Source: CAYNLG01 sp964397995 (lineage in GTDB: Bacteria > Planctomycetota > Phycisphaerae > FEN-1346). Taken from it: a stretch of DNA of 64,000 bases. The DNA lies in NCBI GenBank assembly GCA_964397995.1, contig CAYNLG010000008.1:1-64000 (forward strand), read 5' to 3'. The translations under genes were made by a program, and so were the position numbers. Below the pieces are notes generated by a model. That model did not search any database. It worked only from the letters and a program-made list of their open reading frames with translations, and was not told the origin of the DNA. This document shows positions 8,190-16,883 of this stretch, piece by piece. Each line of letters begins with the position of its first letter. Position 1 is the stretch's first letter.

Positions 8190-8942
8190 ATGAAGCGCAT
8201 GCTTGTGAGCCTTTGTGCCGTCGCCCTCCTGGCCTCCGCCGCCCAGGCCGAGATCTATACCGCCTTCTGCGGCTGGGAAGAGCCAAACCTGGGGGCCAAT
8301 ATGGTGGGCATGAACAAGTTCGAGCCGTGCGGCTCGCCGAACAACGCCATTCTTGGCAAGTACAGCGACATTTACGCCGAAGTCGTGGCGTCGCCGGTGC
8401 ACAGCGGCGAACAGTCGCTGTACCTCGAAGACATGGCCGCCAGCGGCACGCCGCAGGCCTACGTCGGCTGGGTCCAGGCCCCCAACAACGCCGAATTCAG
8501 CAAGGTTCTGACCGTCACGGCCGGTTTCTGGGCCTACGACCTGACGCCGAACGCCTCGCCGTCGCTCCGCATCTGGGGGCACTACGTCAACAGCGAGGGC
8601 CTCTGCAGCGACGGGCCCTGCGCGTTCGACATCGACGCGTATGCCGGCAGCGCGAGTGGCAATTTCGATTACCCCGCTGGCGACGGCTGGAGCTACTTGG
8701 AGTACACCTGGACGATCGATCCCGGGACGGACCGGACCGGCCTGGTGATCGAGGCCCGGACGTACAGCAACCCCGGCGATTCGGGCTACGTCGACGACCT
8801 GAGCATCGAGGTTGAGACGGCCGGCACCCTGTGCGGCGGGTTTATCACCACCCAGGACGGCACCACGGCCCTGCCGGAGCCCGCGACGATGGCGTTTCTG
8901 GCCCTCGGCGGCCTCGGCGTTCTGGCCCGTCGCCGCAAGTAG
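8190..8942 (+). CDS. Secreted PEP-CTERM protein
   Basis: The 250-residue protein has a signal peptide (MKRMLVSLCAVALLASAAQA, cleavage after residue 20). A beta-rich middle resembles carbohydrate-binding or LamG-like PEP-CTERM proteins, and the C-terminus is classic: LPEPATM, a Gly/Leu/Ala hydrophobic helix, then ARRRK. Such tails are processed by an exosortase (EpsH-like) and fix the protein to the envelope or exopolysaccharide. No exosortase gene lies in this window. An AGGGGAG ribosome site sits about 9 bases before the ATG. Long leader RNA upstream suggests post-transcriptional control. The ligand and precise role are unknown. Confidence 0.75.
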   Translation: MKRMLVSLCAVALLASAAQAEIYTAFCGWEEPNLGANMVGMNKFEPCGSPNNAILGKYSDIYAEVVASPVHSGEQSLYLEDMAASGTPQAYVGWVQAPNNAEFSKVLTVTAGFWAYDLTPNASPSLRIWGHYVNSEGLCSDGPCAFDIDAYAGSASGNFDYPAGDGWSYLEYTWTIDPGTDRTGLVIEARTYSNPGDSGYVDDLSIEVETAGTLCGGFITTQDGTTALPEPATMAFLALGGLGVLARRRK

Positions 8943-8960
8943 ACGTAGCGACAACCAACC

Positions 8961-9020
8961 GGACGCGCGCGTCCGTGGCATTCAGGCGGAGGGTTCCGCG
9001 CCGATGGCGCGGAGCCCTCC
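8961..9020 (+). terminator. Palindrome and strong hairpin downstream of the PEP-CTERM gene
   Basis: A 14-base palindrome GGACGCGCGCGTCC occupies 8961-8974. It is followed by a 15-pair stem, GGAGGGTTCCGCGCC (8988-9002) with GGCGCGGAGCCCTCC (9006-9020), one GU pair. There is no T-run, so it could be a terminator of a non-canonical type or an RNA-stabilising hairpin. Confidence 0.4.
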
Positions 9021-9074
9021 CGCTGGCCTGTGCCTGCTGCGGGCAAAAATCGCGCCAAACCACTAGAAGTTGTA

Positions 9075-9103
9075 TTGGCATTCGGGCCGATGGGCTGTAT
9101 ACT
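9075..9103 (+). promoter_or_regulatory. Predicted sigma70 promoter for the pseudopilin gene
   Basis: TTGGCA at 9075-9080 and TATACT at 9098-9103 with the optimal 17-base spacer. Transcription would start near 9110, 64 bases before the ATG at 9174. Confidence 0.55.
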
Positions 9104-9173
9104 GGGGGCGCTGGTGGGCATGTCGAAGCGGGGGCGGAGCTGCGGGAGCGCGACTCGTAGGGGAGGGCTAACC

Positions 9174-10187
9174 ATGCAGGCCAAGGCTGTCGCACAGCGT
9201 CCAGTCCGGCCGGACTGCGGGTTCACCCTGATGGAGCTGCTGGTCGTGGTCGCCATCATCAGCATCCTGGCGACACTGCTGCTGCCCGCTTTGGGCGGGG
9301 TCTTGGGCGAAGCGGCCCGGGTCGAATGCCTGAATAACATGCGGAACATCGGGACCGCCCTGCAGGGCTATGTGGCGTCCTACGAAGGGTACCTTCCGGG
9401 GCCGAATACGAGCGGTTACGGCCTGAGCGGGCGTCTGGAGTCGGTCGACACGAATCCCAGCGAACCGCTGATGAACGTCGACTGGATGTCGCCGCTGATG
9501 GCGGACACGCTGGACCTGCCGCCGAACGCCATCGAACGGCTGGTCATGCTGCTGAACTCGAAACTGAAGTGTCCCGCCAACGACATGGTGTATACCACGG
9601 TGTATCCGGGCGGCGGTTCGTCCATCGGCACCTACGACTGTGCGGGCATCTCGTACGCCAGCTACTCGGCCCTGATGGGCTTCCTGGTCCACCCCGAAGG
9701 GCATCAGGACACGGGCATGGTCACGGGCGACGAGATGAGCGCCGTGGACATGCCGAACGACTACCGGCCGCACATCACCCGCGTGGGCGACACCACGCGG
9801 AAGGTCTTCGCCATCGAGGGGGCCCGGTACGTGCGGCAGGAGGCCGACGGCCGCTTCTATGTGAGCTTCAACGACATCAAGCGGCAGGTTCAGGGCGGCA
9901 ATTTCGCCCTCTGGGGCCCCGCGACGGCGTTTGACGGCGATCCGCACAAGATGGACCGCCTGGGCGGCCGGGGCAGGGGCCCCATCCGGTACGAGCCGAA
10001 CGCGCTGAACCGCGCGGCTGCGTGGCGTCACGACGGCCAGATCAACGTGGTCTACTTCGACGGCCACGCCGACACGCTTTCGCTGGAGGAATCGCTGGAC
10101 GTGCGGCTGTACTACCCGAAGGGCAGCCGGCTGAACTCGACGAGCATCCAGGACCCGAACGCGTCCGAGCACACGTACATTCCGTGA
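9174..10187 (+). CDS. Type II/IV pseudopilin-like protein with H-x9-DG motif
   Basis: The 337-residue protein starts with a prepilin leader: cleavage is expected after Gly in CGFTLMELL, followed by a long hydrophobic helix (VVVAIISILATLLLPAL). The C-terminal domain contains H-DGQINVVYF-DG, the H-x9-DG motif of the planctomycete pseudopilin families related to DUF1559. These proteins are abundant in Planctomycetota and are thought to form pseudopili or surface appendages. I start at 9174 because of the AGGGGAGGG ribosome site just upstream and the position of the leader. The next gene begins 11 bases after its stop, so both are probably co-transcribed from the promoter at 9075-9103. Confidence 0.85.
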   Translation: MQAKAVAQRPVRPDCGFTLMELLVVVAIISILATLLLPALGGVLGEAARVECLNNMRNIGTALQGYVASYEGYLPGPNTSGYGLSGRLESVDTNPSEPLMNVDWMSPLMADTLDLPPNAIERLVMLLNSKLKCPANDMVYTTVYPGGGSSIGTYDCAGISYASYSALMGFLVHPEGHQDTGMVTGDEMSAVDMPNDYRPHITRVGDTTRKVFAIEGARYVRQEADGRFYVSFNDIKRQVQGGNFALWGPATAFDGDPHKMDRLGGRGRGPIRYEPNALNRAAAWRHDGQINVVYFDGHADTLSLEESLDVRLYYPKGSRLNSTSIQDPNASEHTYIP

Positions 10188-10198
10188 GGGGTTTCTGG

Positions 10199-12517
10199 AT
10201 GACAACCGCACACCGCCTGATGCGGCCCGCAGGGGCCTTTTGCGCCCTGTGGATGGCTATTTCGGTGACACTGCCGGCGGCGCCGGCACGGGCGCAGCTG
10301 CGCGTCGTGACCTACAACACCGCCACGGCGTCGGATTCGGCGTTTCTGCAGCGCCAGACGTACTTCCGAGACATTCTCGAGTACATCGGCAAGGAACCGC
10401 TGAACGGCGTGGCCCGGAACATCGACGTCCTGGTCCTCCAGGAGCAGTCCTCCAGCTGCAGCACGGCGAACCGGTTTGCCGCTGAACTCAACAGCATCAC
10501 GGGCACCAGCGACTACGTGGCGTGGTCGGAGACGCCGTACACCTCAGACGGGCTTCAGGTGGCCTTCGTGTACAATAGCGCGGCCGTTTCGCTTCAGCTC
10601 GAGGACTGGATGCGGACCGACAACAGCCGCTCCACAGGCCGCGTCACGCTTCGCCCGACCGGATACGGTCCGGGGGCTGATTTGACGCTCTACAGCACGC
10701 ACTACAAGGCCGGGACGTCGAGTGCCGACCAGACGCGGCGGCGTGACACGGCGTTCGACATCCGCGTGGCGGGCGGCTACGGCCAGAAGAGCAGCGGAGG
10801 CACCTCTGGCGTGCGTTTCGGCAGCGATTATCTGCCAGCCGACGCCCATGTCGTTTACGCCGGCGACTACAACCAGAAGAGCAGCTACGAGGACGCCAAC
10901 CACCTGTACGGCTTCTACGAGAACCCGTACGCGATCATGCAACTCGGGTCTGCCGATGGCTTCGGGCCGGGTCAGGGCGTCGATCCCCTGGATGCCCCCG
11001 GGTACTGGGGCAGCAACTACAATTTCGCGGAAATCCACACCCAGAGCCCGCATGACGGCAGCTACGGCCTTGTGACGGGCGGGATGGACGACCGCTTCGA
11101 CTTCATGCTCGTCTCCCAGGAGCTGGCCGACGGTGAGGGCCTGAGCCTGATCGCCCCGGGCATTGGCGATTCGCCCGCCGCCGAGCAGTCGTATCACACG
11201 TTCGGCAACGACGGGACGTGCTACAACCAACCCGCGAATTCGGGCGGAAACACGGGTTTGAACTGGATTATGAGCGAACTCGGGGAGAGCGTGACGGTTC
11301 GCAATCGCGTCCGGGATGCCCTTGCCAAGGCCAGCGACCACTGCCCGGTGGTGATGGACCTCCAGCTTCCGGCACGCCTGGGAGCGACTGTGGAATCTGC
11401 CCCGGAAGCCGTCATACGGGGCACACCGGTTGCTCTGGACGTCACGGTGGAGAACACGGCCGGTGTGACCATGGCTGTGGCCGCCGACGAACTCGACTAT
11501 GGCGTCAGTACCGCCGGGGACCTCTCCGGCACGGCCAACGGCAGTGTGGCGGCCGCTGTCGCCTCCGTCGCCCACCAAGTCGACCTTGATACGGATTTCG
11601 CGGGCGCGAAGGCCGGCACGGTGCACGTCGTCAGCACCAGCCAAGGGGTAGCGGATGGGGTCTTCAGCCAGAATGTGGGGTTCGACGTGCTGGACCCGTC
11701 GGAGGCGTCATTCGGCGACGCGGCAGACGTGGACGCCCTCTCGGTTGATTTCGGGACGGTGCGGCAGTACGTTTCCGGGGTCGCGGCGGGCTTCGCAATC
11801 CAGAATCTGGAGGTGACCGCAGGCTACACGGCCTCCTTGGACCTTGACGCGGTTGCCGGTTCGGGCGACGTGGCTGTCCTCGGCACCGATCTCGCCCCGC
11901 TGGCGGGCATTGAGGCCGGCACCGCGGCCGCCTTCACCATCTGGGTGAATACGGGCGCCGTTGGGGCCTTCGCGGCCGCCTACACGGTAAGGGTCTCCGA
12001 CGAGGACGTCCTTGGTGCAGGTGCAGGGAGCGACCTCGTTCTGGATGTGACAGCCACGGTCAGCCTGTTCGGCGACGTGGACCTCGATGGCGATAGCTGC
12101 CCCGCGGACATCGACGCCGCCGACATCGACGCGCTGTTCTCGGCCGTCGGCACGACCAGTGTGTTTGCGGACCTCGACGACAGTGGCCTCGTGGCCCAAG
12201 GGGCGCCGCACTCGGCAGGCGACGCGGATATCCTCATCCTGGACGTTCTCGGCAGCGAATGGGGGGATGCGACGCTGGACGGGGTCGTGGACACGGCGGA
12301 CTACTTTGCCCTCTCGGCTGCCTGGGGCGGCCCGGGCGGCTGGGCCGATGGCGACTTTACTGGCGATGGCCTCGTGGATACGGCCGACTACTTCGTCCTG
12401 TCGGCGTATTGGGGCAAGGAAGGGGCGCTGGCCGAGGGCGTCCTTCCGGAGCCGGGCAGCCTCGCCATGCTGGCACTGGGGGGCCTTGTGGCGTTGCGGC
12501 GCAAAAGGCGTACCTGA
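10199..12517 (+). CDS. Secreted EEP-family nuclease/phosphatase with dockerin repeats and PEP-CTERM tail
   Basis: The 772-residue protein has a signal peptide (about residues 1-32, ending in APARA). An endonuclease/exonuclease/phosphatase domain follows (RVVTYNTATA, VLVLQEQSSS, YAGDYNQKSS, MDDRFDFMLVS, and SDHCPVVMDL as the catalytic His strand). Next come beta-rich modules, two dockerin-like calcium-binding repeats (FGDVDLDGD and the ADYFALSAAWGG/ADYFVLSAYWG pair), and a PEP-CTERM tail (LPEPGSLAM, hydrophobic helix, RRKRRT). It likely cleaves a phosphodiester or phosphomonoester outside the cytoplasm; the substrate (DNA, phospholipid, other) is not resolved. A GAGGGG site precedes the ATG at 10199, and the gene follows the pseudopilin by 11 bases. 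Confidence 0.8.
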   Translation: MTTAHRLMRPAGAFCALWMAISVTLPAAPARAQLRVVTYNTATASDSAFLQRQTYFRDILEYIGKEPLNGVARNIDVLVLQEQSSSCSTANRFAAELNSITGTSDYVAWSETPYTSDGLQVAFVYNSAAVSLQLEDWMRTDNSRSTGRVTLRPTGYGPGADLTLYSTHYKAGTSSADQTRRRDTAFDIRVAGGYGQKSSGGTSGVRFGSDYLPADAHVVYAGDYNQKSSYEDANHLYGFYENPYAIMQLGSADGFGPGQGVDPLDAPGYWGSNYNFAEIHTQSPHDGSYGLVTGGMDDRFDFMLVSQELADGEGLSLIAPGIGDSPAAEQSYHTFGNDGTCYNQPANSGGNTGLNWIMSELGESVTVRNRVRDALAKASDHCPVVMDLQLPARLGATVESAPEAVIRGTPVALDVTVENTAGVTMAVAADELDYGVSTAGDLSGTANGSVAAAVASVAHQVDLDTDFAGAKAGTVHVVSTSQGVADGVFSQNVGFDVLDPSEASFGDAADVDALSVDFGTVRQYVSGVAAGFAIQNLEVTAGYTASLDLDAVAGSGDVAVLGTDLAPLAGIEAGTAAAFTIWVNTGAVGAFAAAYTVRVSDEDVLGAGAGSDLVLDVTATVSLFGDVDLDGDSCPADIDAADIDALFSAVGTTSVFADLDDSGLVAQGAPHSAGDADILILDVLGSEWGDATLDGVVDTADYFALSAAWGGPGGWADGDFTGDGLVDTADYFVLSAYWGKEGALAEGVLPEPGSLAMLALGGLVALRRKRRT

Positions 12518-12672
12518 CGCGAATCCGGGCCATGCGGTATGTTCGCGCGGCCCCTCAAACCGAGGGAGACGGGGTGGCAGCGGTTGCGGCCCCGAGCCAA
12601 ATAAGCCGGTTTGGCCGCGGTGGGCGCCGCGGCAATCACGCGAGTGAACCGAACTGTAGGGGAGATTCGACC

Positions 12673-14778
12673 ATGAGACGCGCCATTGCCTTGGGTGTGC
12701 TGGTGGCCCTCGTGGCCGGGCCGGTCTGGGCTCAGGTCACGCCGCGGAAAATCATCGCCGTTCTGGATGGCACGAAGAGCAGCTGGAGCAGCCAGCGGCG
12801 GGCCGTCAGCTTCTATGACGTGACGGACCTGAGTGGCACGGATGTGTTCGGCCAGCAACCGCTCTTCAGCGTTTGGACGGGATACGAGGACTCCCTCGAC
12901 TCGCCGAACGGCAATTTCGAGGAAGTCGAGACGATGTGCCTCAACCCGCACAGCGGGACGGGCTACGTGATCGGTTTCGACTCCGGAAGCCCTGGGGTCG
13001 TCGACGTCGCCGGCGATACCGAGGGAGACCTGGACATCTACCGGTTCAACTACAGCCGGATTCTGAGAGACTGGGAAGCCAACTACGAGGGGACGGCCAA
13101 CCCCTATCGGATGTACTGCCCCACAGTCGGGCCTGACTACTGGGATGACAACGGCAACGGCGTGCCCGACGTGGGCGATACCGGTTACAGGATCGAGCAT
13201 CCGGACAACGTCGGTCAGTGCGTCTTTCTGGATGGGGTGATCAAGAAGATCGGTGAGGTCGGCCGCACGCAGGGCACGAGCTTCTTCGACCGGGACGTCG
13301 AGTTCATCGACCCGCAGACGTTGGTCTTGATGGACAACGAGTCGGACAGCGCCTTCATCGACCCCTCCACGGACCACGAGATTCGCATCCTGGAGCGTGT
13401 TGAGGATGGAACCGCCACGCCGGACACCAGCGTGCCGGGTAGTATCGAGGGCGGCTACGAGAGCGGAGACAACGTCGTTGAGAGTTGGGAGGCCGATCGG
13501 GCCGCCCGGATGCAGATGGACTTCGGGGCGAGCGGCCCCATCGGCCAGAGCGAGCCGGAGGACATGGCCCTTGTGCGGCGGAACGGCATCGTCGGCGTCT
13601 GGATTGGCGAGAGCGACGGCGGTGGCGACGATGTCAGTTTCTTCGAGTTCGCCAACATTGAGAATCCGACCCTTGACGCGACGGCCGCTACGTCCACCAT
13701 TGATGGCGCGGGGAACAGCCGTAGCCTCGACGAAGACCCCGAGGCCGACGTCAGCACCAACAATGGCGATCACGACTGGGTTCTCGTGGATGCCCAAGGG
13801 CGGCTCCTGATCGGCGAGTCCGGCTACTTCGACACCGTTATCGGCGGGGAAGCGGGCACGGGGGGGACGCCGGCAGGCGAACCCACCGTCCAGCGCCTCA
13901 ACGTCGAGAGCTACGCTCCGGGGGACGTTCCCCTGGTCGACTTCGATGCATGGGACGACCTGGGCGGACTTGCTGACCCGACGGACGAGGGCCTCGGCCC
14001 GGTCGGGTGGGACAGTCCGGGCGATGATACCCGAATCCCGGTCCAGCTTGAAGGGCCCCTGGGGGGGCTCACAAACCTGTTTGCTGGCGGCGAGGGCTTC
14101 AGCTTGGATGACGATGGCGATGTGACCGACGGACGGTTCGTCTGTCTGGACCGGGGCGGAAACCTCCTCTACTGGTTTGACATTGATTACGGGTCAGCGC
14201 CGAACGTCGTGGCCGACGTCTACGTGGTTAATCTCGAGGCCGGTACCATCGTCTACGAAGAACTCAACGCGACGAACCACTTCCTGATCGAGCACGGCAT
14301 CCGGTTCCTGCTCCGGGGCGACATCACGGACGACGGAGCCGTCACCGCCGCCGATATTGACACGCTGTTCGATCTGGCGAGCGATCCGACCGGCGGCGGC
14401 GCCCACACGGCCGCCATCGGCCACGAGATGTATGACCTGACGGGCGACGGCACGGTCACCCAGGGGGCTCCGGAGGCGGGCGGCGATGTGGATGAACTCG
14501 TCAACGCCATCCTCGGGACGCACTACGGCGACGCCGACCTGAGCGGCTTGGTCGATACGGGGGACTACTTCGCCCTGGCCAGTTCCTGGTATGCTCCCGC
14601 TGGCTGGGCGGGCGGCGACTTCAATGGCGACGGCTTTGTGGACACGGCCGACTACTTCCTGCTGTCGGGGCACTGGTATGACTCGCCGCCGACGAGCGGC
14701 TCCCAGCCCCTGCCGGAGCCGATGACGATGGCGCTCGTGGCGCTCGGCGGCCTGGGCCTGATCCGTTGCCGAAGGTAG
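12673..14778 (+). CDS. Secreted dockerin/PEP-CTERM protein of unknown function
   Basis: The 701-residue protein has a signal peptide ending near VWAQ (residue 20) and a large Asp/Gly/Glu-rich extracellular region of about 500 residues. Planctomycete dockerin-like repeats follow (GDITDDGAVTAADIDTLF, LTGDGTVTQGAP, and the GLVDTGDYFALASSWY/GFVDTADYFLLSGHWY pair), then a PEP-CTERM tail (LPEPMTM, hydrophobic helix, RCRR). The repeat pair and tail closely resemble those of the upstream EEP protein, so both are probably targeted by the same sorting system. I cannot assign an enzymatic fold to the main region. The start at 12673 is preceded by a GGGGAGA site. Confidence 0.7.
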   Translation: MRRAIALGVLVALVAGPVWAQVTPRKIIAVLDGTKSSWSSQRRAVSFYDVTDLSGTDVFGQQPLFSVWTGYEDSLDSPNGNFEEVETMCLNPHSGTGYVIGFDSGSPGVVDVAGDTEGDLDIYRFNYSRILRDWEANYEGTANPYRMYCPTVGPDYWDDNGNGVPDVGDTGYRIEHPDNVGQCVFLDGVIKKIGEVGRTQGTSFFDRDVEFIDPQTLVLMDNESDSAFIDPSTDHEIRILERVEDGTATPDTSVPGSIEGGYESGDNVVESWEADRAARMQMDFGASGPIGQSEPEDMALVRRNGIVGVWIGESDGGGDDVSFFEFANIENPTLDATAATSTIDGAGNSRSLDEDPEADVSTNNGDHDWVLVDAQGRLLIGESGYFDTVIGGEAGTGGTPAGEPTVQRLNVESYAPGDVPLVDFDAWDDLGGLADPTDEGLGPVGWDSPGDDTRIPVQLEGPLGGLTNLFAGGEGFSLDDDGDVTDGRFVCLDRGGNLLYWFDIDYGSAPNVVADVYVVNLEAGTIVYEELNATNHFLIEHGIRFLLRGDITDDGAVTAADIDTLFDLASDPTGGGAHTAAIGHEMYDLTGDGTVTQGAPEAGGDVDELVNAILGTHYGDADLSGLVDTGDYFALASSWYAPAGWAGGDFNGDGFVDTADYFLLSGHWYDSPPTSGSQPLPEPMTMALVALGGLGLIRCRR

Positions 14779-14799
14779 GCCCGGACGCCAAGATGGGAC

Positions 14800-14869
14800 A
14801 TGCGGCGGATGCCGCATACCCGCCCGTCTGACAGGTTACCAACGGGGGCCGTCCATGGGGGCGGCCCCC
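14800..14869 (+). terminator. Two intergenic hairpins after the dockerin gene
   Basis: ATGCGGC (14800-14806) and GCCGCAT (14811-14817) form a seven-pair stem with a GGAT loop. GGGGGCCG (14844-14851) and CGGCCCCC (14862-14869) form an eight-pair stem. Neither has a T-run. They may separate this unit from the nuclease-fusion gene. Confidence 0.35.
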
Positions 14870-14953
14870 GCGACATACCGGCAGACGGCCTGGCAAGGCC
14901 CAGAGCCGACTCGGTTCGGACCGTCCGCCCGCGGTTCGCTTGGGGAGGGCACC

Positions 14954-16858
14954 ATGACCGATCTTCGCCCCTGCTTCGGATTCTTGACGGTGGTCCTGCT
15001 GCTGGTGGGGGCGGGGCCGTCCGGCGCCTGGCACGGCCCCGGCCACGCCCGGGCCACGCGCGACGCTATGGGCCTGCTGCCGGACGAGGCGCCGGCGTTC
15101 TTCCGCGATGGAGAGGCGCTGGCGGCGCACGTGGCCAAGGACCCGGATCTGTTCAAGAAGCCCTTGGCGGCCGAGGACCTGGACCGGACGGAGACGCCAG
15201 AGCATTACCTGGGCATGGAGCGATTGCCGGAAGGGGGGCTGCCCGCGCACCGTTTCGACCTGCTGGCGGCGCTGGCGGCAAAGGGCCTGAGGCCGAAGGA
15301 CGTGGGCTTGGCACCTTACGCGGTGCGGGAATGGACTGAACGGTTGGCGGTGGCCTTTGCGGAGCACCGGCGCTGGCCGGGGAATCCCCACATTGGGGCC
15401 AAGACGCTGGTCTACGCGGGCCTCTTGGCCCACTACGCCCAGGACCTCTGCCAGCCCCTCCACACGACCATCCACTACGACGGCCGCGCGGGCGATGGCG
15501 GCGAATCGCCTCGGACGGGCATCCACCTGAAGACCGACGAGCTTCTCGAGAAGCTGCCGGCGGACGTGCACGCACCGGTGGCGACGGTCCGCCCGTTTGA
15601 TGACCTGTGGCAGGGCGTGCAGGCCGCCCTGGAAGACGCCCATGGACGCGTTGATACCCTCTACGCCTTGGCCGACCAAGTCCCCGACTATCGGCAGCCG
15701 CTCGACCCGAACGGGCCGGTGGCGGCATGGACGCGGGAGAGGTTGGCGGCGGCGGCAACCTTCACGGCACGGCTTTACCTGACGGCGTGGGTGCGGTCGG
15801 AGGCAATCAAGGTCCCCGGGTGGCACAAGCGGGAGGTGGGCGAGGCCCCGGTGGTACAGCCGGTAGGGCCGGCCGGCGGCAGACACGCTGCGGTGCCCGG
15901 CAGGGCCGCAGGCGAGATCGCCCGCGTGGCCACGTGGAATATCGAGCACTTCATGATGCTGTTCGACCAGGCGCTCATGCCCGAGCGGAGCCGCGACCGC
16001 AGCGAACTCTTCCGGGATGACGAGGACCTCTTCGAGATCGCCGCGACGTTCTCCTTGGACGCCTTTGATCCCGACATCGTGGCCATCCAGGAGTGCTGCT
16101 CGCAGGCGATGCTGGAACACTTCAATCGGGACCGGTTGGGCGGCCGGTACGCCCTCGTCAGGGTCTTTCCGGGTAACACCGAGGGGCAGTGGCTCGGGAT
16201 GCTTGCCAAGCCGGGCTTCGAGGCGGTGGAGGTCCGCGACGGGTACTACAAGGAATCAGATCCCGTCGACGACCCGCGGATCCGCCGCGATAAGGAGCAC
16301 TACGGCATCGCCGACGCCAACCGTCTGTTCCCGCGCGGCCCCAGCTTCGTCAAGTTCCGCACGCCCGGTGGCCGCGTCCTCTGGGTCGGCACGACGCATG
16401 TCAAGAGCAAGTACGGCAACAGCGAGGCTGTTACGGCGTGGCGGCGCCGTGAATTGGAGCGGACGCGCACTATCTGTCTGGAGCTGGCGGCCGAGAAGGG
16501 CGTCGACGGCCTCGTCATTCTGGGCGACTTCAATGACGCGTTCGGCAAGGACCGGTATGAGGAGGCCGTGGGCGGCGACGTCCTGGAGGCCATGCTGGCG
16601 GGTGAGAAAGGCCGCGCCCTGACCTCGCCGACGCGCGATCTGCACCTGCGGCAGCCGGCCTCGACGACGTATCATTGCCTGATCAAACCGCCGCAGTACC
16701 GGAGCTTCATCGACCACGCGTTCGTGACGCCGTCGCTGGCCCCCGCTGTGCGCGAGGTCCGCGTCGTGGATGCGCCGGTTGCCGCGGCCGCAAGCGATCA
16801 TTACCCGGTGGTGCTGGAACTGGACTTGGGGAAGGTCAAGTCCGCCATGGCCGACTAG
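14954..16858 (+). CDS. Secreted fusion of S1/P1-like zinc nuclease and EEP nuclease
   Basis: The 634-residue protein has a signal peptide whose cleavage after SGA would leave Trp as the mature N-terminus (WHGPGHARATRDA). That is how S1/P1 nuclease and zinc phospholipase C use their first residue as a zinc ligand. The fold's other ligands appear in AHYAQDLCQPLHTTIHYDG and GIHLKTDELL. From about residue 320 a full endonuclease/exonuclease/phosphatase domain follows (RVATWNIEHF, DIVAIQECCS, VILGDFNDAF, SDHYPVVLEL). Two phosphodiesterase folds in one secreted chain suggest extracellular nucleic acid or phospholipid breakdown. Start 14954 is set by a GGGGAGGG site and the signal peptide. No PEP-CTERM tail is present. 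Confidence 0.75.
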   Translation: MTDLRPCFGFLTVVLLLVGAGPSGAWHGPGHARATRDAMGLLPDEAPAFFRDGEALAAHVAKDPDLFKKPLAAEDLDRTETPEHYLGMERLPEGGLPAHRFDLLAALAAKGLRPKDVGLAPYAVREWTERLAVAFAEHRRWPGNPHIGAKTLVYAGLLAHYAQDLCQPLHTTIHYDGRAGDGGESPRTGIHLKTDELLEKLPADVHAPVATVRPFDDLWQGVQAALEDAHGRVDTLYALADQVPDYRQPLDPNGPVAAWTRERLAAAATFTARLYLTAWVRSEAIKVPGWHKREVGEAPVVQPVGPAGGRHAAVPGRAAGEIARVATWNIEHFMMLFDQALMPERSRDRSELFRDDEDLFEIAATFSLDAFDPDIVAIQECCSQAMLEHFNRDRLGGRYALVRVFPGNTEGQWLGMLAKPGFEAVEVRDGYYKESDPVDDPRIRRDKEHYGIADANRLFPRGPSFVKFRTPGGRVLWVGTTHVKSKYGNSEAVTAWRRRELERTRTICLELAAEKGVDGLVILGDFNDAFGKDRYEEAVGGDVLEAMLAGEKGRALTSPTRDLHLRQPASTTYHCLIKPPQYRSFIDHAFVTPSLAPAVREVRVVDAPVAAAASDHYPVVLELDLGKVKSAMAD

Positions 16859-16883
16859 CCAAGTTACCTCCGGCCGGTGGGCA

